From Uranotaenia lowii (Eukaryota > Arthropoda > Insecta > Diptera > Culicidae), in NCBI RefSeq assembly GCF_029784155.1, contig NC_073693.1, forward strand, positions 108,314,683-108,378,682: DNA of 64,000 nucleotides. The letters are read 5' to 3'. The position numbers and the translations under genes are program-made. Every line of letters starts with the position of its first letter. Position 1 is the stretch's first letter. The notes below the pieces were generated by a model. That model saw nothing but the letters and a program-made list of their open reading frames with translations. It made no database searches and had not been told where the DNA came from. Of the stretch, positions 46,085 to 58,848 are shown piece by piece.

Positions 46085-47019
46085 TATTGAAAATTTGAGT
46101 AAAAACAAGGCCCTCGCGAATAGCTTCATCGCCTTTGGATAAGAAAAGACATCAAATGAAAGAAAAGCGCATCCCTTTTTTTCGTTTTCGGCTTTTTCCC
46201 ACTTCCCTTTCAGTTAAATCCAACATCTTCACACACCAGCAGCGGCGTATGGAAAACTTCTGCCAAAGCTGCTGGTATTTTCATATCTTCGAAGGTTGTG
46301 CGTTTGGTTGTTGTTGCTGCTGTTGGCTCGAGAAGCCTGCTTGATAGGGAGAATCTCCCACGAGTTGATACCACCTCTGGGAAAAAGATGGGGGGGCCCA
46401 TCCTGAAAATCCTAAACAATGTTCAAGTTTTGGCAATGGTGGCACCGGCAGACGAATTTTATCTTTCGGGAAGAAAACAAAGCGCCGGGGTGCAGCCATG
46501 GTAAAGTGGTTAGGGATAAGAGAACTTGGGTTAGAGTTTCATATTTTACTGAGAATTATTATTAAAGGTAGACGTACATATAAACAAATGAATGTTCCAC
46601 CAAAATGTTAAATTTAAGTGACAATTTCCTAATTTTAAAATTCTATTTGAGTTTTTAATATATATAAAAAACAAAGATGTTATGCTATGCGATGTTATCT
46701 ACAGAAAACGAGACAGCCAGATAAAGTTATTTGCAAAACGATATGTGCGTTAAAGTCGATAACGAATTCCTTACTGAATCAAGACACATCTTTTAAGAAG
46801 AAATTGAAAGATTTGGTATTCGATTTTTCTTTCTTCTTTGAAGGCTGCCAAGTGAAGAACCGCAAATTTGAAATGTAAATTATATTGACATTTTCGATAC
46901 ATTCGGATTTGATTCCAGTTTTTGATTCTGTTTAGCGATTTTTGTGGCACAAAATGTATCTTTTGGTCATATTCTACACTTTGGATCACTGGCATTGTAT
47001 TTCAATTTACGGTAATAAA
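46085..47019. other. Spacer
   Basis: Nothing recognised. A short GTTGTTGCTGCTGTTGG run lies near 46307-46327. Confidence 0.4.
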
Positions 47020-47356
47020 ATGTTATGTTATGTTATGTTATGTTATGTTATGTTATGTTATGTTATGTTATGTTATGTTATGTTATGTTATGTTATGTTA
47101 TGATATATTATGTTATGTTATGTTATGTTATGTTATGTTATGTTATGTTATGTTATGTTATGTTATGTTATGTTATGTTATGTTATGTTATGTTATGTTA
47201 TGTTATGTTATGTTATGTTATGTTATGTTATGTTATGTTATGTTATGTTATGTTATGTTATGTTATGTTATGTTATGTTATGTTATGTTATGTTATGTTA
47301 TGTTATGTTATGTTATGTTATGTTATGTTATGTTATGTTATGTTATGTTATGTTAT
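47020..47356. repeat. Pentamer satellite (TTATG)n, short block
   Basis: About 67 units of TTATG with one interruption (TGATATATTATG at 47101-47112). It reads MLCYV in every plus frame and gives spurious open frames. The same pentamer occurs in reverse orientation at 49665-51936. Confidence 0.97.
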
Positions 47357-49664
47357 GATATGAAATGGTATAAAATATTATGTAGTGTTAGGTAAAGTAA
47401 CTGTAGAATAGAAAAATCGTTTCCGCAGAATCATGAGTTGCTGGTGATAGTTTCGTGGTAGTTTCGTCAGTGAAGGTGAGTCCATTTAAAATCGACAATT
47501 TTTGTCAATTTTTTTAATGCGTTTGCTAAAACAGTTAATTTGAAGAACGGTAACAGGAGTAAGCTAGCTTGTTTAAGCCATACAGTAGCACAAGAAAAGG
47601 GAAGGAATTCCCAGATCAAACCCTTGGAAGTGTCAGGTTCAAGGGCCTTCTTCTTAAGGCCATGATTTGCAGAATACCTTCCCAGGCACCCGGAGTCGGT
47701 AATTAACCAAATTAATGAACTGCCATTTGGTGAGTTGGAAGGTTCCGAGATTTTTTCGACCTCAGTTATTTACTCGGCAGCTGATTTACTTTACTCTGAC
47801 AGACGGAGCTTATTTATATGGAAATTTAAGATGTTTGCTTTTGTCGGAAAGGAAATAGCCTTGAGCTCATATATTGTATCATGTATTAAATTTCTCGGTT
47901 TCGCGAGTGGACGAATTTGTTTTCCATCAAAGCTTTGACAAGCCACCCCCGTTGCGCGTGAACCTTGTCAGTGCTGATCCCGGACAAAAAGTGAAACCAC
48001 AATCGCAGTTTAAGTGGCTTCACATATCGATCAATTCGAGATGATTGATTATTGGCAGGATACGGAGACAGTTTCGCAGTTTCACCTTACCGCCTATTTA
48101 GTCTCTCCCCCAAGGGTCTACATCCGGATTTACTTGTCTGCCTCCAAGAGGGAAACCATGAGAAGAGACGGGAAACTCATTTTCAGATCCTGCTGCTGAT
48201 GTTGACAATGATGATGATTCTGATGGTTTTGGGGGGGAGGAAATGAAACGCCATATGCAGAGTTGTTTTCCTGAAGGGCACAGGTTTTATGAATGTGGGT
48301 GTTTGTATGCGTGAAGCTTTAAATATATATTGGATGCCTGATGGACCCTGTCTGTCTGTCCTGCGAGATGAAAAACTCAAACCGAGCCTGACTGACGAGA
48401 ACGATAAAAGCATCCCACACGCCCATCATCATGGCAAATCGAGAGAATTTGGGGACTCTTGAATACGACGACGGCCAATCGGGCGATGCAAATGAGGCGA
48501 ATTGCCAGATTCCCGTAGGGCTGAAGGCTAAGCTGGAATGTGAAAGTTGCCCTCATCGTCGTGCTGTGAAGAATGTTTGACTTTTCGCATTTATCAGAAC
48601 CTTTTCAGAAGATGGGTTGGTTAAATTGTTCAAGACAGCTCTAGCTGTTTTTGTTTTGTTTAAAAGATTTGTATAGAAACAAATAAAAAATTTAAATTTA
48701 TTTTGTTATTTTAAATTTACTTAAAATGGTTACACTTCTATGGTGTTTTCTTTAAAAATACTAACAGTTCGAATCAATTATAAATTCATGGATACAAGTT
48801 TATCTCAATTAGAAGCGATGAAGGAAAAGTTGTAGTGAGGTACAACATTATTTTCATCTCCCCTCCATGTCTTTGGTTTCATTTTTGGTGTCAACACAGA
48901 CAATGAGCAACGAGAATCGTAATTTCTCCAACGAGCCTATTTATGAGATAACTTTTGGGCTGAGATTTAAGGAAGAAAAAAATATCCTCCTGCCATCCCT
49001 CAACAACAACTCACAACAATAAGAAAATTTCCCAACCTTCTCAGTTTCGGTAAGATTTAACATCCATTTGCTTGAATCAACAAATCGAAAAGCCACGCTT
49101 CCGGCAAACTGCGAAGACAACGTCTAGGTTATGTCGAGGCATCGGAATTCCCAGAGTTTGGTGACAGAGCAGAAACTTGTTCACTTTTCTTCTGTTGCCA
49201 TCCCGCACTCGATTCAGATCCCGGCGCGGGGAGACGCAAAAATCCTCGTCAGATGGCAAACGAGCGAGCATCGATTCAAATCGTCAAACTGAGATCCAAA
49301 AGGTTAAACCATGTGACTTGGTTTGACGTGCTCGCTTTTCCCTGGAGCGTTCCTGCCGCTTCTGCTGCTCCCTTACTTCCTTTATTTTTCCGGGAATTTT
49401 CAGGCTACATACATGGGAACATGTGCTTTTAGAAGAAAATTTGTGCTAGCGGATTTTGGGTGAAAGAAAACATGACACAAATTCAATCGAGACAATGCAA
49501 TTCGAAAAGTTTTGATTGCAGGTTTGAGTTTTTAAGTTTTTCTTCTACAATAGAAAACTTATAATCGTTAATTAGGAAAAGACTGGTTCCTCTAACATCT
49601 CTCATTTATATTTTTTTCTGAATTTTAAACATTGCTATGTTATAAAAGCACTCGAATATATTAT
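47357..49664. other. 2.3-kb spacer between inverted pentamer arrays
   Basis: No gene recognised. 47700-49400 is more balanced in composition and looks single-copy, with CAT/GAT-rich words near 48198-48225; it could be intronic or intergenic host DNA. No exon with a known domain is visible. Confidence 0.45.
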
Positions 49665-51936
49665 TACATAACATAACATAACATAACATAACATAACATA
49701 ACATAACATAACATAACATAACATAACATAACATAACATAACATAACATAACATAACATAACATAACATAACATAACATAACATAACATAACATAACATA
49801 ACATAACATAACATAACATAACATAACATAACATAACATAACATAACATAACATAACATAACATAACATAACATAACATAACATAACATAACATAACATA
49901 ACATAACATAACATAACATAACATAACATAACATAACATAACATAACATAACATAACATGACATGACATGACATGACATAACATAACATAACATAACATA
50001 ACATAACATAACATAACATAACATAACATAACATAACATAACATAACATAACATAACATAACATAACATAACATAACATAACATAACATAACATAACATA
50101 ACATAACATAACATAACATAACATAACATAACATAACATAACATAACATAACATAACATAACATAACATAACATAACATAACATAACATAACATAACATA
50201 ACATAACATAACATAACATAACATAACATAACATAACATAACATAACATAACATAACATAACATAACATAACATAACATAACATAACATAACATAACATA
50301 ACATAACATAACATAACATAACATAACATAACATAACATAACATAACATAACATAACATAACATAACATCACATAACAAAACATAACAAAACATAACAAA
50401 ACATAACATAACATAACATAACATAACATAACATAACATAACATAACATAACATAACATAACATAACATAACATAACATAACATAACATAACATAACATA
50501 ACATAACATAACATAACATAACATAACATAACATAACATAACATAACATAACATAACATAACATAACATAACATAACATAACATAACATAACATAACATA
50601 ACATAACATAACATAACATAACATAACATAACATAACATAACATAACATAACATAACATAACATAACATAACATAACATAACATAACATAACATAACATA
50701 ACATAACATAACATAACATAACATAACATAACATAACATAACATAACAAAACATAACAAAACATAACATAACATAACATAACATAACATAACATAACATA
50801 ACATAACATAACATAACATAACATAACATAACATAACATAACATAACATAACATAACATAACATAACATAACATAACATAACATAACATAACATAACATA
50901 ACATAACATAACATAACATAACATAACATAACATAACATAACATAACATAACATAACATAACATAACATAACATAACATAACATAACATAACATAACATA
51001 ACATAACATAACATAACATAACATAACATAACATAACATAACATAACATAACATAACATAACATAACATAACATAACATAACATAACATAACATAACATA
51101 ACATAACATAACATAACATAACATAACATAACATAACATAACATAACATAACATAACATAACATAACATAACATAACATAACATACCATAAAATAACATA
51201 ACATAACATAACATAACATAACATAACATAACATAACATAACATAACATAACATAACATAACATAACATAATATAACATAACATAACATAACATAACATA
51301 ACATAACATAACATAACATAACATAACATAACATAACATAACATAACATAACATAACATAACATAACATAACATAACATAACATAACATAACATAACATA
51401 ACATAACATAACATAACATAACATAACATAACATAACATAACATAACATAACATAACATAACATAACATAACATAACATAACATAACATAACATAACATA
51501 ACATAACATAACATAACATAACATAACATAACATAACATAACATAACATAACATAACATAACATAACATAACATAACATAACATAACATAACATAACATA
51601 ACATAACATAACATAACATAACATAACATAACATAACATAACATAACATAACATAACATAACATAACATAACATAACATAACATAACATAACATAACATA
51701 ACATAACATAACATAACATAACATAACATAACATAACATAACATAACATAACATAACATAACATAACATAACATAACATAACATAACATAACATAACATA
51801 ACATAACATAACATAACATAACATAACATAACATAACATAACATAACATAACATAACATAACATAACATAACATAACATAACATAACATAACATAACATA
51901 ACATAACATAACATAACATAACATAACATAACATAA
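49665..51936. repeat. Pentamer satellite (CATAA)n, 2.27-kb block
   Basis: More than 450 units of CATAA (the reverse complement of the TTATG at 47020). It is very homogeneous: variants are limited to small groups such as CATGA x4 (49959-49979), CACATAACAAAACATAACAAAACATAACAAA type at 50369-50400 and AACAAAACATAACAAA at 50747-50760, plus single changes near 51186-51191 and 51271. Minus-strand open frames of 533 to 772 codons reading MLCYV are artefacts of the array. Confidence 0.98.
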
Positions 51937-52228
51937 TGTTCGGGCAGACCATTTCGGATGGTAAAAACAAGACTTTATTAGTCGACTAATGAAACAGGAA
52001 GAGGCATTTCATTTTATTTGAACTTTTTGGCGCCCTTATTCTTCATATTCTTACTGAAACTATGACAAAATTGCAACACTTTACAATTAAATTATAGCAA
52101 AAAGGTCAAGGGGTATGGATAAATTAACTAAAATATTTGAATTCAAGGTGACCAATATGCACGAGATTGAGCACATAACATAACGTAACACAAAATATTT
52201 GATTACATTTTGTAAAATTTTACAAAAT
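51937..52228. other. Spacer between satellites
   Basis: Nothing recognised. Confidence 0.4.
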
Positions 52229-53480
52229 TTTATTACATTTCATTTCATTTCATTACATTTCATTACATTTCATTACATTTCATTACATTTCATTACATTT
52301 CATTACATTTCATTACATTTCATTACATTTCATTACATTTCATTACATTTCATTACATTTCATTACATTTCATTACATTTCATTACATTTCATTACATTT
52401 CATTACATATCATTACATTTCATTTCATTTCATTACATTTACATTTCATTACATTTCATTACATTTCATTACATTTCATTACATTTCATTACATTTCATT
52501 ACATTTCATTACATTTCATTACATTTCATTACATTTCATTACATATCATTACATTTCATTTCATTTCATTACATTTACATTTCATTACATTTCATTACAT
52601 TTCATTACATTTCATTACATTTCAATACATTTCATTACATTTCATTACATTTCATTACATTTCATTACATTTCATTACATTTCATTACATTTCATTACAT
52701 TTCATTACATTTCATTACATTTCATTACATTTCATTACATTTCATTACATATCATTACATTTCATTTCATTTCATTACATTTACATTTCATTACATTTCA
52801 TTACATTTCATTACATTTCAATACATTTCATTACATTTCATTACATTTCATCACATTTCATTACATTTCATTAAATTTAATCACATTTCATTACATTTCA
52901 TTACATTTCATTACATTTCATTACATTTCATTACATTTCATTACATTTCATTACATTTCATTACATTTCATTACATTTCATTACATTTCATTACATTTCA
53001 TTACATTTCATTACATTTCATTACATTTCATTACATTTCATTACATTTCATTACATTTCATTACATTTCATTACATTTCATTACATTTCATTACATTTCA
53101 TTACATTTCATTACATTTCATTACATTTCATTACATTTCATTACATTTCATTACATTTCATTACATTTCATTACATTTCATTACATTTCATTACATTTCA
53201 TTACATTTCATTACATTTCATTACATTTCATAACATATCATTACATTTCATTTTATTTCATCACATTTCATTACATTTCATTACATTTCATTACATTTCA
53301 TTACATTTCATTACATTTCATTACATTTCATTACATTTCATTACATTTCATTACATTTCATTACATTTCATTACATTTCATTACATTTCGTAACTTTTGA
53401 TTTAATTTCATAACATTTTATTTCATTTTATTCCATTTTATCACATTTCATTACATTTCATTACAGTTAATTACATTTTA
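52229..53480. repeat. Decamer satellite (TTACATTTCA)n with higher-order blocks
   Basis: Regular TTACATTTCA units broken by a block containing CATTACATAT, then CATTTCATTTCATTACATTT and ACATTTCATT. The block starts at 52401, 52537 and 52743 (spacing 136 and 206), with a weaker relative at 53229. The array decays into TTTTATTTCA-like text at the right edge. The 344-codon plus frame (52199-53233) is an artefact. Confidence 0.95.
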
Positions 53481-53597
53481 TTTTGAAGTTATTATTTCAA
53501 TTCATATCATTAGATTGATTTTTGTCACCTATCATTACATTTTGTATCACATTATTCCATAATACCTTGCTCTGTTATATTTTACTTAAGTTTTACT

Positions 53598-54040
53598 ACC
53601 GTAAAACGGGATAAAAATGATCAATTTTTTTTTCAATATTTTGAGGTATATTGAACTTTAATTGTTTGAAAACCTCGTAAAATAACTGAAATATGTTTTA
53701 CAGCCAATATAAGGCTACAAAACTTCATTTTCGCTTTTCAAAGTCTAAGAAAAAATCCGAAAAAACATGCTTCGGAAAAAAACTGTAGATCAGCTACTAA
53801 ATGCTTAGTAAAAAGTTCACATAGTGTCCAAGAAAGCTGAAGTCAGAAGTTAGTTTTAGGATTTATTTTTTGAAACTTACTAAGATCATGACAACAAGAA
53901 AAAGTGAAAAAGTGGTGTGAAAACCGTACTTTTCAATCACTTGACCGTCAAAATTGTTTAAGTCACACCAGATAAACTTAAAAAGGAAATTGGAAAGTCT
54001 GGCTCATTTTGGCTCAGGTTTAAAAAAAAAAGGATGAACT
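53598..54040. repeat. Dispersed repeat (ACCGTAAAACGGG end), left part
   Basis: Starts TACCGTAAAACGGGATAAAAATGATC, similar to the end at 58668. It contains AAATCCGAAAAAACATGCTTC and GTAGATCAGCTAC, shared with 6365-6984. It is interrupted at GAACT (54036-54040) by the LTR element and continues at 56662. Confidence 0.7.
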
Positions 54041-54224
54041 TATAGTGTTGTACACGGAGCTAATGCACATGACGTCTACTACTGTTGGTTGTCCAGCAAC
54101 GAATGTATCTTCCTGGCTCATGATACATTAGTTTGCATGGCATACTTGTCTCCACATTTTCATGCATAATAAGAAAGGGCAATATGGTATGAAATACCAT
54201 ATGACAATAAGCTACGATACTACA
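54041..54224 (-). repeat. LTR (3' LTR of the minus-strand element)
   Basis: 184 bp, matching 56478-56661 throughout as read by eye. Contains a hairpin ATATGGTAT-gaa-ATACCATAT (54182-54202). Confidence 0.85.
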
Positions 54225-56182
54225 TTAATTTCCTTTTTTTCATTTAAATTATTTTATATTTATTCTACATGATTACAAATTCACATCTTGATGAATTGTC
54301 CCCGGATATCACAACCATATTTGAATTATAGAGCATAGTGTTCCGGAACGAACGGTTCATCATGAAACACCCTGATGAGGAAATGATCCAGTAGCAACGT
54401 GGCGATGCTGCGCGCATTAACGGCTGTGATGCCGCACATAGCACCAACACACCCTCTTATTTTGAACATCTCAGGGCCTTATCATTTGGTATAGACTTGT
54501 TCCTCTTTTCCAATAAAACCTCTTTTTCTTGTGATAAGACTATAAGCATTTTTCTCTCCTGATGGTATACTTTCCGGCATAGTTTCTCATCGTAATACAT
54601 CCGTTCATTTCTCCTTCCCTTTTTTTTATTTCTATCAGCTAACATTTGCGCTCATATTTGCTCAAATTCCTTCAATTCTTGAGAACATTGGTACTTATAT
54701 CATTGTGTCCCAGTTTGTTCTAATGCCTGACTTAAGGAGAGTCTCCTCCAAACTAAACATTTTTCCCGTTTAATTCCTTCATCCTTCAGCTTCATTTTTC
54801 TTTTTTTTTTTTAAGAAAAACCGACTTCGATCGCTCAATTGTTTACCTTGAGTATTCATTCCGTGTATCACAACAACTTCAATTTAGCGGGTATAATCAA
54901 CAAATCCAATGAGTAATATGACTTCAAGTTTCAATCTAATATTGGCAATCTTCTTATTTTCTTAGCCATCCATCCTTAAATAATTCCAGCGGGGGTTCTG
55001 ATGAGCGCATCTTATCGGTAAAACCCAAGCGAACTTTTTACTACCGGATGAAAAAAAAACATTTAAATTTCTAGTTGTTCTCAAAATCTTCCATTACACT
55101 ATCTTACTTTTCACAGACAATCTTAACATGATGCAAACGCGTGTGCCAATTCAATGTTTCTACGTTGCCTGTTTAAATATATACTAACCCATACACAATG
55201 CAAAAATACTTCTCACAAACATATCGGGTACGAACAAAAACAGTAGCTAAATAACTGAAATTACATCACATTTCAAACTTCTAACATTCTAGACCTCGAC
55301 CTATCCACTTCATCCACATAATTCTATTTATAGCAACATCACACGTCAAGGCAAGGCGGCAATGCATGTTCCGACCAATACAAATTGTCAACTATCACAG
55401 TCGAAAGATTGAGTCATCTTTGGCCGTCCTTCCTGTAACTTGCATCCTGTATCGAAACTTCAATCGAAACTTAGTCGATTCGCCTACCTTGCTACACCCA
55501 GATCCCCAGGAAAACACAACACCTTCAATCTCACATTTCATCTCTGGTGCACCACGGCTTGCTGAATACTTCTAATCTTGGTAGTCTTCGTCGTCATAAA
55601 CGCTTTATTATCACTGTACCTGCAATCGACTGAATCTCTTGGAACTAGACACGCCAATCTCAGCGATATCCGAACAAGTCACCAACATACTAACTAAATC
55701 ATCTCCATCTAAACATTTATTGCAATTCCATCCTTTTAGAAGGCAGCGCTCTCTGGTACAATCGCTCACCACATAAAAAAGCAGTCTCAAAGACTTACGC
55801 TACACTCAAGACCTCAACAGAACGACCAGCTGCTATGACTAAGGCACAGAACCGCACATCTCCTCACCCAATATCTTTCACATCAGCACTCTTCAGCTCA
55901 GCATAGAAAACATTCAACTCTCATCGCCACTTCCACAGCATTTTGAAGAGAAATCCCAATGCATTCCTTCATGCTGTCTTCGGCGCACCTCACTGTGTAA
56001 TGTTTTTTTTTACCAAACAACATTTCCGGTCCATCTTTCACCAATAATTCCTGCCATCTTCGGCTAGGAAGTCATTCGCTTTGTCATCTTCTTCAATATT
56101 CAGGCACTACAATTTCTCCAAGTCAATTCATGCTACCATCACCTTTACCAACTAGATTGCACTTTACTTCAAACCACCAGCA

Positions 56183-56380
56183 TTAAAGTTTACAATCTCT
56201 ACCAGTTTGCAAAATGTATCCACATGAACCACATTCGAGTAGTTGGTTCTTAAAATTTACTTTCTCAATCCCGTCAGCTTCACATTCAATATTAACATTA
56301 TCAGCATTTAAGCTACCAGCATTTAAGCTCTCAGCATTTAAGCTATCAGCATTTAGGCTCCTGAACAACCTTTCCTGCAT
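56183..56380 (-). other. Open frame with SLNA(D/E/G) repeats in the LTR element
   Basis: A 65-codon minus-strand frame near the 5' side of the element carries SLNAD, SLNAE, SLNAG, SLNAD in tandem, encoded by 15-bp repeats of the GCTTAAATGCTGA type (56290-56360). Two more GCTTAAATGC copies lie just upstream (56388 and 56405). No family is recognised; it may be a non-coding tandem repeat in the leader rather than a real protein. Confidence 0.3.
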
Positions 56381-56477
56381 TTAAGCAACTACAATCCATT
56401 CAATTCGCATTTAAGCGATATTTCTTCATCTTGTTTCAATTAACTTACCAAACGCCATTTTGGAACTTCGTCGCCAA

Positions 56478-56661
56478 TATAGTGTTGTACACGGAGCTAA
56501 TGCACATGACGTCTACTACTGTTGGTTGTCCAGCAACGAATGTATCTTCCTGGCTCATGATACATTAGTTTGCATGGCATACTTGTCTCCACATTTTCAT
56601 GCATAATAAGAAAGGGCAATATGGTATGAAATACCATATGACAATAAGCTACGATACTACA
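56478..56661 (-). repeat. LTR (5' LTR of the minus-strand element)
   Basis: Partner of 54041-54224. On the minus strand it leads into TTGGCGACGAAG, and then ATGGCGTTTGGTAAGT, which looks like a short leader exon with a splice donor. Confidence 0.85.
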
Positions 56662-56960
56662 GAACTGAATTTTTAACAATATTTTTTTTTTGTTGAATTT
56701 GCGATTTCTCAGATTTTCTAACAATTAAAGTCAATATTGCACTGAATTTCGAATATATTTATGCAAGATTTCCACAATAAATTTATATTTACTAGAAAGG
56801 TAATTTCATATCGGTTCTAAAGGTGTTATAACATTCGCGCTACGATACATAACAAAAATATTTGAGCTACGTTGCGAGGTTTTCAAAGCTATAAATTCAG
56901 TTAAAATCGGTTGAGAAGCAATAGAGATATAGCGGTTTTTAACGAAAAGTGTCAAATCTG
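56662..56960. repeat. Dispersed repeat, right part after the LTR element
   Basis: Resumes with GAACTGAATTTTT and contains CAGATTTTCTAACA, GCAAGATT, AAGGTAATTTCATATCGG and CGCGCTACGATA-like text. It lines up with 6720-6960 (GAACTGTGG, AAGATTTTCTAACA, GCAAGATTG, GGCAATTTCATACCGG). The right end of the repeat is not clear. Confidence 0.65.
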
Positions 56961-58667
56961 ACAAGGTCGGATAAGGGAGGATTTTTCCTGGGCTTTCAGG
57001 GTGTCATATAAAAATTATGATGCAAAGTAAAAGATTTCAAGAATTCATTGAGGGTTCCTGAAGAAATTTTGTTTTTTTGGATGCACCCGAGTAAAGTTTC
57101 AAGCCGCCAAACTTCCAATTGGGTCATATAGACACTCAAGGGCGGATTAGGGTTGAAATATTTGATGTTAAATTTTTAATTTTTTGAAATTTTGCTTGAA
57201 GAAAAATTATTTTTATTAAGTGGTAATTTTAAAATAAACAGATTTGAGTAAATCCCTTTTTTAAGCAGAACTTTTTCTTGAAGAATTTCGGCAGACTTCA
57301 AGCCTTGTTTAGTTTGGTTCCTTCAATAATATTGTTAGAACCTTCCAATGAAGACCATTCAAACAACCAGGGGCTGTCTTTCTCCAGCTAATAAAATTCA
57401 AACAATCGGCTTACAACATTAAAAAGCTATTCCGCTGGAAAATATTGCATTGGAATGATCATCATAACGAGGAGCGCGAGCGGCGAGGCGGCCAGTTACT
57501 GGAATATTTTACGCGAAGCCTAATTCACATCAACGCACAGCAATGGATTCGAAGGAACTAAGAAAAAAAAACTACATCTGAATAAAAGTGCCGGTCAGTT
57601 TGATCCGGTCAGATGAAATGCGAAAGATGTTTATTGTTGTTTGCTTTTCTTGGAGCGATATTTTTTCTCGCTTTCATCTTTTTGTGCGCGAAAATGAAAG
57701 CGAATGAGGAAAACCGGCGGGCGGAGGCTCGCTGAACAGATGCGAGCAAATAAAAAAGGCCACCGAACAAGAGGAAAAGTGGACTCATGGAAGCTAATTT
57801 TGATGCCTCCCCCTGGGTAGTGCTCGGAATATCATTAATTTGAAGGGGGCGAGCGCTTCTATTGACGGCGAATCGAGCAATTATGCTTTACTTTTAGTGA
57901 AGCCTGCCTGGTGGAATTATGGCGAAAACTTTTGAAAGGGAATTACAACAGAATAGTTTAGCTTCAGAATCCTAGAGTAAGGTTTTAAAAGCAACATTTT
58001 CACATAATTAATAGTCAAATTAATTTTATAACATAATCAATATTTGAACCAACCCATTCCCTAGCCCTGAAAAAATCGTTATTCGTCAAGTAGCTTTCCC
58101 GCGATTCTTAGTCGTCTTACGGTCGCCATGGTCCATCCCACAACAACGTGCTAAAATCGCGCGATTGCCTCAATTTGGGTCGTCACTAGCCCGTGGATCC
58201 TTTCTTTTTAAGCCGAGCCGACATCGACCGAGATATACTTTTTTCCACCCCAAAGGAACCATTCATTGAGAAAGATGCTGACACTTCGCTGCTATTGTTG
58301 CCGGGCCAGTTGTTTTCTTGAATGAACAGTGACGAGAAAATGGCCAAGAAAATGAAATTGTACTGGAGGCGAGAATAATGAAAATTTGATGAAATAAAGA
58401 AGGGATGTAAGACGGTGCTGGTATTCAGATGAAGTGCGGATATTACCGACACCCACTGATATTATAATTCTTTGCAGACTATTACGTTTCAAATCGTTGG
58501 CCAGCAGAATTGATAAATCAGTTGATTTTAATCCTTTTCATAGAAAATTAATTAGAAGGAAATGTTTCTTAACTTGTTATAACGTAATAGTTTCAATAAA
58601 TAAGGTCTTCAAAAAGGGTTGAATAGCGAGTTGCTAACAATAAGACAAAATATGGACAATATCTACA
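56961..58667. other. Spacer, partly single-copy-looking
   Basis: 57440-57900 is GC-richer with purine-rich GAGCGCGAGCGGCGAGGCGG and could be conserved non-coding DNA. No gene is recognised; open frames at 58186-58622 have no domain. Confidence 0.45.
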
Positions 58668-58848
58668 TACCGTAAAACGGGGTAACTTTGATTACCGGGT
58701 AAATTTGACCACACTTTTCCACATTATCATCAATAACTCAGTCTATTGTTTGAATTTTCAAAAACTGTTCTCTACGTTTGAAAGCCTTTTAATTGATTAT
58801 CAAATTGGCAAAATTTGGTTTGCATTTGAAATTTTGAAATTTGGCTGG

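Larger units (their letters stand above)
54036..56666 (-). mobile_element. Non-autonomous LTR retrotransposon, minus orientation
   Basis: Two direct 184-bp repeats (54041-54224 and 56478-56661) that look identical by eye enclose 2253 bp. GAACT is present once on each outer side (54036-54040, 56662-56666) as a 5-bp target duplication. On the minus strand the first LTR is followed by TTGGCGACGAAGTTCC, a plausible primer-binding site starting TGGCGA. The last LTR is preceded by the purine tract AAAAAAAGGAAATTAA. The LTR begins TGTAGTATCG on that strand and ends ACACTATA. No gag, protease, RT or integrase is found; only short open frames occur, so the element would need enzymes from a relative. 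Identical LTRs imply a recent insertion. Confidence 0.82.

Noticed and set aside
49606..51970. Minus-strand open frames of 533, 764 and 772 codons
   Set aside because: They translate the CATAA pentamer satellite as MLCYV without end; lack of stops follows from the repeat, not from selection.
52199..53233. 344-codon plus-strand frame
   Set aside because: Pure translation of the TTACATTTCA satellite (HFITFHYISL).
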